Source of the DNA: Mesorhizobium sp. AR10
GTDB taxonomy: Bacteria > Pseudomonadota > Alphaproteobacteria > Rhizobiales > Rhizobiaceae
Assembly (NCBI RefSeq): GCF_024746795.1
Contig: NZ_CP080524.1
Span: 5,062,001-5,126,000, forward strand
DNA length: 64,000 nt
Direction: 5' to 3'
Below are positions 21,642 through 31,090 of this stretch, piece by piece. The number at the start of each line of letters is the position of its first letter. Position 1 is the stretch's first letter. Position numbers and translations under genes: made by a program. The notes under the pieces are model-generated. The model searched no databases and was not told where the DNA came from. It worked only from the letters and a program-made list of their open reading frames with translations.

Positions 21642-23300
21642 TCAGAACTGGTAGATCGCGGTCAGGCGAACGGTCTGGTTGGACAGGTCGACCTTGCTGC
21701 CGGGACTGACGAAGGCGTTGGTGGTGATGTCGCCGATGGTGCCGCCGAAACCGGCGCCGCCGACGGCGATATCGATCGACTTGTACTGGTCATAGAGATA
21801 TTCGGTGCGCAACCTCAGATGCTCGCTGGCCTTGAGCTCGACGCCGCCGCCGATCGAAAATCCATAGATGGTCTCCGAGAGACCGGACCTCTGGACGCTC
21901 GCGGCGCCGGCCAGCGGCGTGCTTGGCGAGTCGACGACGACGCCGAAAATGCTGGCGCCATAGAGATCGGGGCTCTTGCCGACGGCAAGGCCGCCGGAGA
22001 CGAAGCCGAGCAGCGCCGGCGAGATCTCGTAGCCAGCCGTCATCCTGACATGGCCCAGCGTCTTGACCTCGTCGAAGTACAGCTTGGTGCCGATGCACTC
22101 GGCATGCCCGGAGCCGAGCTCGACAAAATTGATCAGCGGGGTCAGGCATTCCGGGCCGCCGATATCGCGTGGGCGGCTGAAGCCGTTCTTGAATTCGAGG
22201 TCGCCCTCGACGCCGAGCACGATGCGTCCCCATTGATGGGCATAGCCGGCGACGAGGTGGCCGCCCGTCGAATCGCCCTCATATTCGTTGGAGGGCCTGA
22301 CATCGAGCGAGCCGCCGGTGACGTTGTTTTGCATATGGAGTTGGTTGGTGGCGTTGGGAAAGCCGACCTTCTGGCGGTTCATCGACAGGCCGCCGCCGAA
22401 ATAGACGCCCGACCAGTCGCTCATGAGATAGGCCGGCATTTCGGCCGGCTGCTCCTCGGCGAATTGGTAGATGGCGGAAAGCCGCACGGTGTGGCTGGAA
22501 TAGTCGACGCGATTGCCCGGGCTGGTGAAGGCGTTGGTCGTCACCTCGCCGATGGTGCCGCCGAAGCCGGCGCCGCCAACTGCAATGTCCTGGCCCTGGT
22601 ATCTGTCGTAGAGATATTCGCCGCGCAGCATCAGCCCGTGGCCGACCTTGACCTGCAGGCCGCCGCCGACGGTGAAACCATAGATGGTCTCGCCCATGTT
22701 GGACCTCTGGACGGTCGCAGCGCCGACAAGCGGTGCGCTCGGCGAGTCGAGGACGAAACCGCCGGCGCTGGCGCCGATCACCTCCGGGCTCTTGCCGATG
22801 GCGAGGCCGCCAGTCGCGAAAGCCAGCACCGTCGGCGTCACCTCAACGCCGAGCAGGCCGCGGACATGGCCCAGCGTCTCGACATCGTCGAAGAAGGTGC
22901 TGAGACCGACGCAGCCGAAATTGCCTGGCGTGAAGACGGGCGTATTGCCGCAAGCCGGGATGCCGGGGGTGCGGCCGGCGGAGAAGGACGGCCCGAACTC
23001 GTAGTCGGCCTCGGCGCCGAACACGAACCGGCCCTTCTGGAACAAATAGCCGGCCAGCACATGGCCGCCGATGGTGTTGCCGACGTGATCGAGGTCAGGG
23101 ACCTGCTCGAAGTTCCCGAGGCTCGGCGGGGTGGTGTCGACCATTGTCATGCGGTCGATACCGTTGGGAAAAGCGACGGTGTTTTCCCGCAGGGATACGC
23201 CGCCACCGACATAGACGCCCGACCAGTCGCCAGCTGTGACAGGACAGGCAGCTGACATCAGCAATGCAGCGGCCAGCGCAATTCTGCTAAAATATCTCAT
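21642..23300 (-). CDS. Outer-membrane beta-barrel protein with two tandem domains
   Basis: The 552-residue protein has a signal peptide (cut near V-T-A-G-D) and two homologous barrel domains, about residues 25-283 and 294-552. Each begins D-W-S-G-V-Y-x-G-G-G, contains L-G-H-V-R and E-T-I-Y-G-F-x-x-G-G-G, and ends V-R-L-x-A-I-Y-Q-F. Terminal Phe is the usual Omp insertion signal; the first copy ends F-A-E-E-Q-P. Single-domain proteins of this rhizobial Omp25/Omp31-like class are about 250 residues, so this is an internal duplication. It may form two barrels. The start ATG at 23300 gives the signal peptide. Confidence 0.85.
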   Translation of the reverse strand: MRYFSRIALAAALLMSAACPVTAGDWSGVYVGGGVSLRENTVAFPNGIDRMTMVDTTPPSLGNFEQVPDLDHVGNTIGGHVLAGYLFQKGRFVFGAEADYEFGPSFSAGRTPGIPACGNTPVFTPGNFGCVGLSTFFDDVETLGHVRGLLGVEVTPTVLAFATGGLAIGKSPEVIGASAGGFVLDSPSAPLVGAATVQRSNMGETIYGFTVGGGLQVKVGHGLMLRGEYLYDRYQGQDIAVGGAGFGGTIGEVTTNAFTSPGNRVDYSSHTVRLSAIYQFAEEQPAEMPAYLMSDWSGVYFGGGLSMNRQKVGFPNATNQLHMQNNVTGGSLDVRPSNEYEGDSTGGHLVAGYAHQWGRIVLGVEGDLEFKNGFSRPRDIGGPECLTPLINFVELGSGHAECIGTKLYFDEVKTLGHVRMTAGYEISPALLGFVSGGLAVGKSPDLYGASIFGVVVDSPSTPLAGAASVQRSGLSETIYGFSIGGGVELKASEHLRLRTEYLYDQYKSIDIAVGGAGFGGTIGDITTNAFVSPGSKVDLSNQTVRLTAIYQF

Positions 23301-23704
23301 GATGTCCCCCGACAATTCTGTCGTGGTAGCATGCGGTCGCGCGAGTCCGGTATGACGAAAATGCCACACATAGTTGCAAAAGCCGAGGATAGACTGAGTG
23401 CTCCTATTACAAGATCAGAAAACGTTGCTTCAAAATTCGACTTCCCGACACCACTAAACTCGGAAATATATGAACTACCTTCGACTGTATTCGATGAGCA
23501 ATATTTGAATCGATAAAGTAAAAAAGCAAATGCTTATTTAAGAATCCTTGCATGTAACGGGAATGGCGGCCGGGCGAGATGATGGATCGTCAGTGATCGC
23601 AGCAACGATCCGGCCGGAGACGCGGGTGAGGAGCGTGACCTGCAGCCATCGCGCGCTGGACGTTACATCCGGAAAGGCGGTGCAGGACTGCGCGAAGGTC
23701 TGAC
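23301..23704. other. Intergenic region
   Basis: This stretch is AT-rich near 23380-23530 and probably holds the promoter of the outer-membrane protein gene. No other gene, RNA or repeat is visible. Confidence 0.4.
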
Positions 23705-24814
23705 CTAGGCGGCGGCAACCGATCGCTTGAAGACGATCGTGACCTTCGTTCCTTCGCTGGCGCTGGAATTGACGTCGAAATGCGCCTTGGCGTTCTCGGT
23801 CAGCGAGCGCGCGATGAGCGCGCCGAGCTTGCCGGCCTTGGGCCATGTCTGGCCTTCCGGCAGGCCGATCCCGTCATCCGCAACGATGACCCGGCAGCCG
23901 TCGCCATCGACGATGCTGTGCAGCGTTATCGTGCCGCCCTCGCGCCCCTGGAAGGCATGTTTGAGCGCATTGGTCAGCAGTTCGTTCACGACCAGCCCGG
24001 TCGGCATGGCGACGTTGATCGAGACCGGATAGGTATCCACCTTCATGTCGAGGCGAATGCCTTCAACCGCATGCGAGGCCATCACCGCGGACGCGATCTG
24101 GCTGAGATAGACGCCGAGATCGACCTCGTCCTTCTGCTCGTCGGCCGACAGCGTCTGGTAGAGGATCGCCAGCGCGTCGACACGGCCTGCGAGCCTCTCG
24201 AAGCGCTTCTGATCCGGTTCTGTTGCGTTGCGGGTTTCCAGGCGGATCAGCGCGGTGATCATCTGCAAATTGTTTTTCACCCGGTGCTGCAGTTCGCGCA
24301 GCAGCGTGTCTTTCTCGCGGACGCGCTCCTCCACAGACCGCGCATCCTCCGTCTCGCCATGAGCCGATACGTCGACCAGCGCCACCAGCCGGAAGCAGAC
24401 CTTGCCGTTGTCGTCCTCGATGACATTGGAGTAAACGTCGACGATCGCCGGCTTGTCGTCGCGCTCCAGACGGAAGGTGCCAACAAAATCGGTCTCCTCG
24501 ACAACGGCCTCGGCCAGCGGCCGGTCCTTGTTTTGGTGGAGGCCCGTGCCTGAAAGGGCCGCCCAGTTTTCGCGGGTAAGCCTGGCTGCCTTCAGCTCCG
24601 ACAGCTTCTCGAATTCCGGATTGGCATAGACGACACGTTCGTTCGCGTTCAGGTCTGAAACCGCAATGGCGATCGGCACCTGGTCGAGGAATCTCTTGAA
24701 CTGTTCGCTTTCCAGCGCGGTGGCAAGGTCAGGTGTATCGAGCAGTTGCTCGACCGCCTCGGCCTTCTCTGGATCCAATGTCATCTGGGGCCTGTGCTGT
24801 GCATGGGGGGTCAT
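23705..24814 (-). CDS. PAS-domain sensor histidine kinase, HisKA_2 type
   Basis: This soluble 369-residue kinase has a PAS domain (about 40-150, F-L-D-Q-V-P-I-A-I-A-V-S-D-L) and a HisKA_2 dimerisation motif (R-E-L-Q-H-R-V-K-N-N-L-Q-M-I) with the phosphorylated His near residue 178. A HATPase domain follows: N-box V-V-N-E-L-L-T-N-A-L-K-H-A-F and G1 D-D-G-I-G-L. The PAS domain resembles LOV-like domains but lacks the G-x-N-C-R-F-L-Q Cys motif, so it is not a LOV sensor. It has no partner receiver beside it. The signal is unknown; a role in general stress signalling is a common one for this kinase class. Confidence 0.85.
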   Translation of the reverse strand: MTPHAQHRPQMTLDPEKAEAVEQLLDTPDLATALESEQFKRFLDQVPIAIAVSDLNANERVVYANPEFEKLSELKAARLTRENWAALSGTGLHQNKDRPLAEAVVEETDFVGTFRLERDDKPAIVDVYSNVIEDDNGKVCFRLVALVDVSAHGETEDARSVEERVREKDTLLRELQHRVKNNLQMITALIRLETRNATEPDQKRFERLAGRVDALAILYQTLSADEQKDEVDLGVYLSQIASAVMASHAVEGIRLDMKVDTYPVSINVAMPTGLVVNELLTNALKHAFQGREGGTITLHSIVDGDGCRVIVADDGIGLPEGQTWPKAGKLGALIARSLTENAKAHFDVNSSASEGTKVTIVFKRSVAAA

Positions 24815-25153
24815 CAGTATCAGCGATGCACCCTGCCCGCCATCACCAAACGCCGACCGGGTCTGCGGCCGACCTTCAAGCTCATGATGGCAATATGGTT
24901 TTTCGTGTCAGCCTCACACCCTGAACATCGCATCCGCAAAGCCGTCGCAGAGGAACGGGACGACGGTCCTGACCTTGCCCGGAGCCACCTTCGGGGGGAT
25001 CGAACAGCCAGGGAATGCCGCAAAACAGATCAGGAGGGCGAGCTATCCAGAACTTGCACCAATTGAATCAAGATGCGGTTCTATCTTCTTGTTCAAACGT
25101 GATCTTTTCCGAACCGGCGATCAGCGGAACGCTTGCCCTGCCCGCAAGCGTCT
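24815..25153. other. Intergenic region
   Basis: This lies between the diguanylate cyclase stop and the kinase start on the same strand. A TGATCTTTTCCGAACCGG stretch near 25099 recalls the rhizobial intergenic motif at 5408. No gene is seen. Confidence 0.35.
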
Positions 25154-27352
25154 CTACTTTTTCGGCACTGGTACCAACTGGATTTGCCGCTCGCCGGGGG
25201 CGTGGCTGCGCGCGACGAGGACCCGGTCTCGGCCCTCGCCCTTGGCCTCGTAGAGCGCGTGATCGGCGGCATTGGTGAGCTCGGCCCAGCCCGCGCCATG
25301 CTCGGGGAAAGCGGCGACCCCGAACGAGACGGTAATGGTGCCCAGCGTGCGGCCGCGATGCGTCAGGTGAAGCTGCCGGATGGCCTGCCGCAGCGCTTCG
25401 GCCCGCTCGGCGCCTTCCTCGAGCGAGCATCCCGGCAATACGATGGCGAACTCCTCACCGCCGTAGCGCGACACGACATCGCTGTCCCTGGCATGCTCGA
25501 TCAAGGTGGCGGCGACCTGCTTCAGGACCAGGTCGCCGGCCTCGTGGCCGAACGTGTCGTTGAACTGTTTGAAATGATCGACGTCGAGCATCATGATCAC
25601 CAGCGGTTGACCCGAGCGCTCCATCCGGCGCAGTTCACGGCTGCTGGTCTCCTCGAGATAGCGCCGGTTGAAGAGGCCGGTGTTGGGATCGCGGATCGAT
25701 TGCTGCCGCAGCGTCTCGCGCAGGCGCAGATTGGCGAGCGCCAGCGCCAGCGTGTCGACGACGCCGCGCAGGATCTGCTGCCGTTCAGCCAGCCATTGCG
25801 GCTTCTCGGCGGCATTGGGCTCGCACAGATGCAGGATGCCCAGCGTTTCGCCCTGCGCCGCCAGCGGCATGCAGACATAGCCCTTGCCGCCATTCTCGTT
25901 GATGTGGGCGCAGCGCGGCGACAGCATGCCCGGGCCGGCGACATGCTCCTGCCCGCGCCGCAACGCCCAGCAATCTTCCGGCGCAAATTGCGTGGCGCTC
26001 GAGCGCACGGCGCCCCAATGCGCCACCTCCTCCACCAGATTGCGCGACGCGCTGGTCAGGTGGACGGTTCCGCTCAAGCCGCCGAGGAACTCGGCCATGG
26101 CGGTGCCAACCACTGAAAACGCTTCGGGGAAGGTCACGCAGGCCTGCAGCAGTTCGCCAAGCTTGACCAGACGGCTCGTGGTTTCCGACTTCTCGTGCAA
26201 AGCAAGGTTAAGCAGTGCCAATTGATCGGCACGCTCGCTCACGACCCCTTCGGCGCGGCGCAGTTCGCTGATGTCGTTGAGCGTCAGCACCAGACCTCCG
26301 TCGGACCGGCTCAGCGGACTGCAACTGGCAATCATCGGCACGTGCGAGCCATCCGCCTTGGTCAGGCGCACTTCGCTCTGGTGCTGGCGGCCCGTGGTCA
26401 AGGCCCGCTCGACGGGAGACGTGCCGACGGCGAACGCGCCGCCTTTGGGATCATGCATGGTCATGACCGCATCCCACGCCTGCCCGACGATCTTGTCGGC
26501 GCGCCGACCGATCATGGCCGTCGCCGCCGGATTGACGCTGGCAATGCGGCCATCGCTGTCGAGGACGGCAATGCCTTCGGCCGCCGTCTCGACGATATCC
26601 TCGATATGGGCCCGCGCGGACTGAAGCTCGGCCGCCATCGTGTTGAAGCCCTGCGCCAGCTGCCCGAACTCATCCTTGCGGGTGTGATCGATGCGGGTCA
26701 TGGCATTGCCCTTGGCCAGCGCTTCCATGCCTCCGGTCATGTCTGCAAGGCCGGCGTTGAAACGGCGCAGCAGCAGCCAGGCGAAGCCTGCCGCAACCAG
26801 CACGGCGGCTGCCGCGCTGAGGCCAACCAGCCAAAGCATGTTGTTGGTGCGCTGCTCGGCGGCGCGCAGCAGGGGATCGTATTCCAGCAGCACGGCGCCG
26901 ATGATCGTATCCTCGGGATGTTCGATCGGCACGGCCAGTATGTCGATGCCTTCGTCAGGATCGGTAAATTTGCGCGGGACACCATCGGCCAAAGTCTTGC
27001 CGACTTCGTCGCCGCGGTCGTGATCGAACTTGTCGCCGACCTTGTGTTCCTCGTCGGCAGCATGGGCCAGGAGGACCCTGTTGCGGTCGACGATCAGGAA
27101 ATCCCTGCGCGAGCGATGGTGCTGATGCTCGAGAAATTCGCGCAGCGCGTCGGGGCGCTCGAGCAGCGAAGGCGAACCATCGGATGATTTGAAGACGATG
27201 GTGTCGGCCAGTTCGCGCGCGACGTTGGTCGCCTCGGTCAATCCCAGCGACTGGGTCGCGGCGATCTGCGTAAAAATGCCAACGCCGCCCACCAGCCCGA
27301 TCAAGGCCGCGGCGGCCACCATGGAGAGAATGATCTGGCTCTTGATGCGCAT
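25154..27352 (-). CDS. Membrane diguanylate cyclase (HAMP-PAS-GAF-GGDEF)
   Basis: The 732-residue protein makes c-di-GMP. It has membrane helix 1 (about 7-29), a periplasmic sensor (about 30-165), helix 2 (about 172-193), HAMP (about 195-245), PAS (about 250-370), GAF (about 405-545) and GGDEF domains. The active site G-G-E-E-F is at 631-635 and an R-D-S-D inhibitory I-site lies five residues before it, so product inhibition is expected. The signal is unknown. It ends 340 bases upstream of the histidine kinase on the same strand. Confidence 0.9.
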   Translation of the reverse strand: MRIKSQIILSMVAAAALIGLVGGVGIFTQIAATQSLGLTEATNVARELADTIVFKSSDGSPSLLERPDALREFLEHQHHRSRRDFLIVDRNRVLLAHAADEEHKVGDKFDHDRGDEVGKTLADGVPRKFTDPDEGIDILAVPIEHPEDTIIGAVLLEYDPLLRAAEQRTNNMLWLVGLSAAAAVLVAAGFAWLLLRRFNAGLADMTGGMEALAKGNAMTRIDHTRKDEFGQLAQGFNTMAAELQSARAHIEDIVETAAEGIAVLDSDGRIASVNPAATAMIGRRADKIVGQAWDAVMTMHDPKGGAFAVGTSPVERALTTGRQHQSEVRLTKADGSHVPMIASCSPLSRSDGGLVLTLNDISELRRAEGVVSERADQLALLNLALHEKSETTSRLVKLGELLQACVTFPEAFSVVGTAMAEFLGGLSGTVHLTSASRNLVEEVAHWGAVRSSATQFAPEDCWALRRGQEHVAGPGMLSPRCAHINENGGKGYVCMPLAAQGETLGILHLCEPNAAEKPQWLAERQQILRGVVDTLALALANLRLRETLRQQSIRDPNTGLFNRRYLEETSSRELRRMERSGQPLVIMMLDVDHFKQFNDTFGHEAGDLVLKQVAATLIEHARDSDVVSRYGGEEFAIVLPGCSLEEGAERAEALRQAIRQLHLTHRGRTLGTITVSFGVAAFPEHGAGWAELTNAADHALYEAKGEGRDRVLVARSHAPGERQIQLVPVPKK

Positions 27353-27516
27353 GTTACCGATTCGTTGCGAACGACGGCATCTTACACGCCGGATCGAGCC
27401 TGCGGTTCATCTCCTGTGTTTATTACCAAATGCTTATTAACCTGCTAACGGCGTGGGCCGGGGTGTTGGGGCGTTGGAGAAGTCGCCGGCTGAAAACAGC
27501 AGCGCCGCGATCCGTC

Positions 27517-27677
27517 CCACCCCCCTCTGTCCTGCCGGACATCTCCCCCGCAAGGGGGGAGATCGGATGTCGCCATTGGTTTCGCTAATCGCCGACGTTT
27601 GCAAGGAGAGTGTCGCCACAGAAGCTGCCAATCTCCCCCCTTGCGGGGGAGATGTCCGGCAGGACAGAGGGGGTGCT
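27517..27677. repeat. Inverted pair of palindromic elements
   Basis: Two units of the family seen at 408-563 and 3102-3274 lie at about 27517-27568 and 27626-27677, facing each other. They sit between minE and the diguanylate cyclase. Confidence 0.75.
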
Positions 27678-27730
27678 GTCCCGCCGGCGTCAAAAGGTCC
27701 GGCGGCGTCGAAGCGTGGATAGACTGGGCT

Positions 27731-27850
27731 CCCCACCACCCCTTGTGGGGAGGTCGGACCGCAGGTCCGGGCGGGGGTGCTGGCGCCGCCCCCCTCTCCG
27801 GCCGCTTCGCGGCCACCTCTCCCCCGCTTTGCGGGGGCGAGGAACCGGGT
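27731..27850. repeat. Related palindromic element downstream of minE
   Basis: This is a longer variant with CACCCCTTGTGGGG, GGTCGGACCGCAGGTCC, GGCCGCTTCGCGGCC and CCCCGCTTTGCGGGG hairpins in series. It ends right beside the minE stop, so it may terminate the min operon. Confidence 0.65.
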
Positions 27851-27851
27851 C

Positions 27852-28124
27852 CTAGCCCGCCATCGCCAGCGGCATCGGGCTCTTGTTGGGGATCTGGATG
27901 TCGATTTCCAGCGTCGACATGGTCTCGCCGCGATCCATCGAGACCTGCAGATAATCCTGGTCGATCTGCACATGGCGGGCAATCACCGCCATGATCTCCT
28001 CGCGCAGGATGGAGACGAGGTCGGGCTGGCTGCGGTTGCGGCGCTCATAGGCGAGCAGCACCTGCAGCCGCTCGCGCGCCACCGGCGCGCTGGAGCGCCG
28101 CTTGAAGAGGTCGAGCAGGTTCAT
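27852..28124 (-). CDS. minE: Cell division topological specificity factor MinE
   Basis: This 90-residue MinE has the membrane-targeting and MinD-binding N-terminus ([10 protein letters not shown], then [13 protein letters not shown]) and the C-terminal dimerisation strand ([11 protein letters not shown]). It restricts MinCD to the poles by stimulating MinD ATPase. Its ATG overlaps the minD stop by four bases. It is the last gene of minCDE. Confidence 0.95.
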   Translation of the reverse strand: MNLLDLFKRRSSAPVARERLQVLLAYERRNRSQPDLVSILREEIMAVIARHVQIDQDYLQVSMDRGETMSTLEIDIQIPNKSPMPLAMAG

Positions 28125-28936
28125 GCCGCCCTCCTTCCCAACAGCCGGTCGAGGAAGCCCTTGCGTTCGAAGGGCACGACGACCGGCAGGTCCTCGCCCT
28201 GAAGCCGCCTGGCGGCGTCGATATAGGCCTTGGCCGCGGAATTCAGCGGATCCGAGAGCGTCACCGGCGAACCCAGGTTGGAGGCGCGCAGCACATCCTG
28301 GCTTTCGGGAATGATGCCGAGCAGTGGCGTCGACAGGATTTCCAGCACGTCGTCGATCGAGAGCATTTCGCCGCGTGCGGCGCGCGCTGCATCGTAGCGC
28401 GTGACCAGCACATGCTTGGCGATCTGCTCGCCCTTCTCGGCCTTCATGGTGCGGGCGTCGAGCAGGCCGATGATGCGATCGGAATCGCGCACCGAGCTCA
28501 CTTCCGGGTTGGTGACGATGACCGCCTCGTCGGCAAAGCGCATGGCCAACTGGGCGCCGCGCTCGATGCCGGCCGGGCTGTCGCAGAAGACGTAGTCGAA
28601 CACCGAGCGCAGCTTGTCGATGACCTCGCCGACGCCTTCCTCGGTCAGCGCATCCTTGTCGCGCGTCTGCGAGGCCGGCAGCAGGAACAGCGTTTCGACC
28701 CGCTTGTCGCGGATCAGCGCCTGCGAGAGTTTTGCCGAGCCCTGGATGACGTTGACCAGGTCGAACACCACGCGGCGCTCGGCGCCCATGATCAGGTCGA
28801 GATTGCGCAGGCCAACGTCGAAGTCGACGAGGGCCACCTTCTTGCCGGTCTTGGCGACCGCAGCACCCAGGGCCGCCGTCGAGGTCGTCTTGCCGACGCC
28901 CCCCTTGCCCGAGGTGACCACCACTACCTTGCCCAT
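28121..28936 (-). CDS. minD: Septum site-determining ATPase MinD
   Basis: This 271-residue P-loop ATPase has the deviant Walker [13 protein letters not shown] at residues 8-19 and a C-terminal amphipathic membrane-targeting helix (F-L-D-R-L-L-G-R-R). It recruits MinC to the membrane and oscillates with MinE. It is downstream of minC by 73 bases and overlaps minE. The length is normal. Confidence 0.96.
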   Translation of the reverse strand: MGKVVVVTSGKGGVGKTTSTAALGAAVAKTGKKVALVDFDVGLRNLDLIMGAERRVVFDLVNVIQGSAKLSQALIRDKRVETLFLLPASQTRDKDALTEEGVGEVIDKLRSVFDYVFCDSPAGIERGAQLAMRFADEAVIVTNPEVSSVRDSDRIIGLLDARTMKAEKGEQIAKHVLVTRYDAARAARGEMLSIDDVLEILSTPLLGIIPESQDVLRASNLGSPVTLSDPLNSAAKAYIDAARRLQGEDLPVVVPFERKGFLDRLLGRRAA

Positions 28937-29009
28937 GAAAACGCCTCCATTACTGTTCGTTGCATTGCCGGATTGTCAGTTTGTCGTCAGATGTCAGGTG
29001 AACTTTTTG

Positions 29010-29744
29010 TCAGTTGAATGGGGCGATGCGCAGCGCGCCATTGTCGAGAAAGGCCTGGACCGCCTTGCCACGCGAGGACGGTTCCATCTCCTCAGAGGTG
29101 CAATACCAGCCGTCGACCGACAGCAGCTCGGCCTCGTTCTTGCGGCAGAAGACGCGCGCCGCGGCATTGCCGAGCGCGCCGGCCGAGGCACGCCCGCGCA
29201 GCGTGCCGTAGACGTGGATGGAGCCGGCGGCGATAATCTCCGAACCGGAGGCGACGGAGCCGAGCACGATGACATCGCCATGCGGATGATAGACCGCCTG
29301 CCCCGAGCGGATCGGCGCCTTGATCATCAACGTGGCGAGCGGCTCTTGCGGCTTGCCCACTTCCGCCTTGCCCGTCTCTTCGACGGCGGCCTTGCGGCCG
29401 GGCTGCACCAGCAGGCCGTCAGTGGTCGCCTCCTTGGCGCCGACGAGCACCGGCGGCAAATTGGCCCCGAGTTCTGCATGGCCGTCAAGCTCGACGGCAT
29501 AGATGCGGATGCCGCGCCGGCCAAGCACGCCGACCAGCGATTCGATCTCGCCGACATCGGGCTTCAAGGTGTTGAGATCAAGCAGCACCGGGCGGCCGGC
29601 GAAATAACCCGGCGAGTTGCCGATCCAGCGATCGAGGCTCTCCAGCCAAACGTCCAAAGGCGCCTCCGGCGTCAGCGTGAAGGCGACGAAGGAGCGGGCG
29701 CGAAAGCGAATGGATTTGGTCTCGACGGGAGCGGCGAAGGTCAC
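29010..29744 (-). CDS. minC: Septum site-determining protein MinC
   Basis: The 244-residue inhibitor of FtsZ assembly has an N-terminal MinC_N domain (to about 110) and a C-terminal beta-helix domain. The conserved G-D-V-I-V-L-G-S-V-A-S-G-S-E-I-I-A-A-G-S-I-H-V-Y-G-x-L-R-G-R segment lies at about 162-190. It is the first gene of minCDE. A sigma70-type promoter is not clear in the about 60 bases upstream. Confidence 0.95.
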   Translation of the reverse strand: MTFAAPVETKSIRFRARSFVAFTLTPEAPLDVWLESLDRWIGNSPGYFAGRPVLLDLNTLKPDVGEIESLVGVLGRRGIRIYAVELDGHAELGANLPPVLVGAKEATTDGLLVQPGRKAAVEETGKAEVGKPQEPLATLMIKAPIRSGQAVYHPHGDVIVLGSVASGSEIIAAGSIHVYGTLRGRASAGALGNAAARVFCRKNEAELLSVDGWYCTSEEMEPSSRGKAVQAFLDNGALRIAPFN

Positions 29745-29889
29745 GGACAGCGATTCCTTACTGATAGGTAAACGCTAGGCCGGGCATGGTTAACGAAAGG
29801 TTAATGCGAGGGGGTGTTTGCGTGCGTCGGGAGGGCTGACAGCCTGTCGCAGGAATTCGAAAGTCTGCCACGCGCAATTTGGGGCTTTA

Positions 29890-30339
29890 TTAGTCACAGA
29901 CAGGGGTTGTCGGATCAAAGCTCAAGACCTCTTCAAGCTCTCGCTTTATCTCCTTTGGACGACCCTTAATAATATACGTACATCCAATCCTTGCGGCTTC
30001 CTCTGAGACCGCTGCGTCGCGATGTACCGAATAGATAACCACCTGCTTGCCACGATGTCCCTTGTTTCGCGCGTAGTAAGCAACGTAGAGCCCTGGATAT
30101 CTTCCGTACACATCGCCTTTCGCGGTGACGCTGCCAACGATCGGCTCGAGGACCGGGATATTTAAGTCTACGATGACGGCTCGGTAAATCTCTTTGTCAA
30201 GAACCACAAGAGCGTCATTCACGTTTGAAGCAATTACAGTCTTGACACCATCCGCCTCGAGATAGTCTATCATCCAACTCATATTATGGATTTCATCATC
30301 GACCAAAACAATTGTGTCAGATTTTGTTGTTTTTGCCAT
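29890..30339 (-). CDS. Receiver-domain response regulator of the island
   Basis: This 149-residue protein is a lone receiver domain. With numbering from the TTG at 30342, acidic residues Asp15/Asp16 are in V-L-V-D-D-E, the phosphate-accepting Asp59 is in A-V-I-V-D-L-N-I-P-V, Ser104 is in V-I-Y-S-V-H, and Lys125 is in Y-I-I-K-G-R-P-K. No DNA-binding or enzyme output domain follows, so it may act on a protein partner. The ATG at 30339 has AGGA upstream. It is the third gene of the AT-rich nuclease/kinase/receiver operon; the gap to the kinase stop is about 18 bases. Confidence 0.8.
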   Translation of the reverse strand: MAKTTKSDTIVLVDDEIHNMSWMIDYLEADGVKTVIASNVNDALVVLDKEIYRAVIVDLNIPVLEPIVGSVTAKGDVYGRYPGLYVAYYARNKGHRGKQVVIYSVHRDAAVSEEAARIGCTYIIKGRPKEIKRELEEVLSFDPTTPVCD

Positions 30340-30357
30340 CAAGATATCCTATACTTG

Positions 30358-31070
30358 TCAGATTGGCAGCTTTATGACGAAAAGCATTTTTCCTAACGCG
30401 CCGGCTTCTATGTAGAGGCTTCCGCCCTGCTCCTGGATAATCTTTTTACATATGTAAATCCCTAAACCGCTTCCGGACGCGACAATTCTTTTGGCATTTT
30501 GACCACGAAATCCGAGCGTCCCTATCTTTTTAAGATCGGACTGGTCTAAAGGTATTTCCGACAACCCGCGTATTTCAATGATGGCCATACCAGTTGACTT
30601 TTGAATTCTCTGATCCACCTCCACACCGTTGTTTCTTTTTCCATACTTTATGAAATTGTCGAAAATATTCATAAGAACTTGTCGAATCAATTCCGGATGA
30701 CCACTTATCGTATTTTGCGTCGCCCGATCACTTAGATTTATTTCAATTCCCTTCGACCTTCCATCTTCTTGAAAGAACATTGCCGACTCGATTATGACTT
30801 GCGGCAGCACGATCTTGCGGCGATCGTCTTTGGCAACTCCCCCGCTGCCTTGGGCTAGGAACAAAGGTTCCGGATAAGCGTTATGCACTGCTCAAGTTGC
30901 GCGCGGGCAGCATTTAGGCGCTGTACTTTCCGAGACTCCCCCTTTATGAGACCTTCTGCCAGATTATCTAGAGTTCCGGCCACGCCATTCAACGGGTTTA
31001 CCACCTGATGTACGAAATTAGCTAAGAGTGTAAGGTCGAGATTGTTCTCAGGTTCAACAGGTTGGGGCAA
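30358..31070 (-). pseudogene. Histidine kinase of the island, frameshifted as read
   Basis: Two overlapping frames make one kinase. 31070-30855 (TTG start, AGGAG upstream) gives the HisKA part with His21 in A-N-F-V-H-Q-V-V-N-P-L-N-G. 30888-30358 gives the HATPase part with an N-box (Q-V-L-M-N-I-F-D-N-F-I-K-Y-G) and G2 box (G-S-G-L-G-I-Y-I-C-K-K). The frames join at the T-run at 30863-30865; one more T restores about 237 residues. No G1 box D-x-G-x-G is seen; G-L-S-E-I stands in its place. No sensor domain or membrane helix is present. The break may be a sequencing error. Confidence 0.8.
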
Positions 31071-31090
31071 ATATCTTCTCCTACCACTCG

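Noticed and set aside
21819..23255. 478-residue plus-strand frame opposite the outer-membrane protein
   Set aside because: Antisense shadow of a confidently identified gene with signal peptide and duplicated domains.
23705..24814. LOV-type blue-light histidine kinase
   Set aside because: The PAS domain lacks the Cys motif needed for flavin adduct formation.
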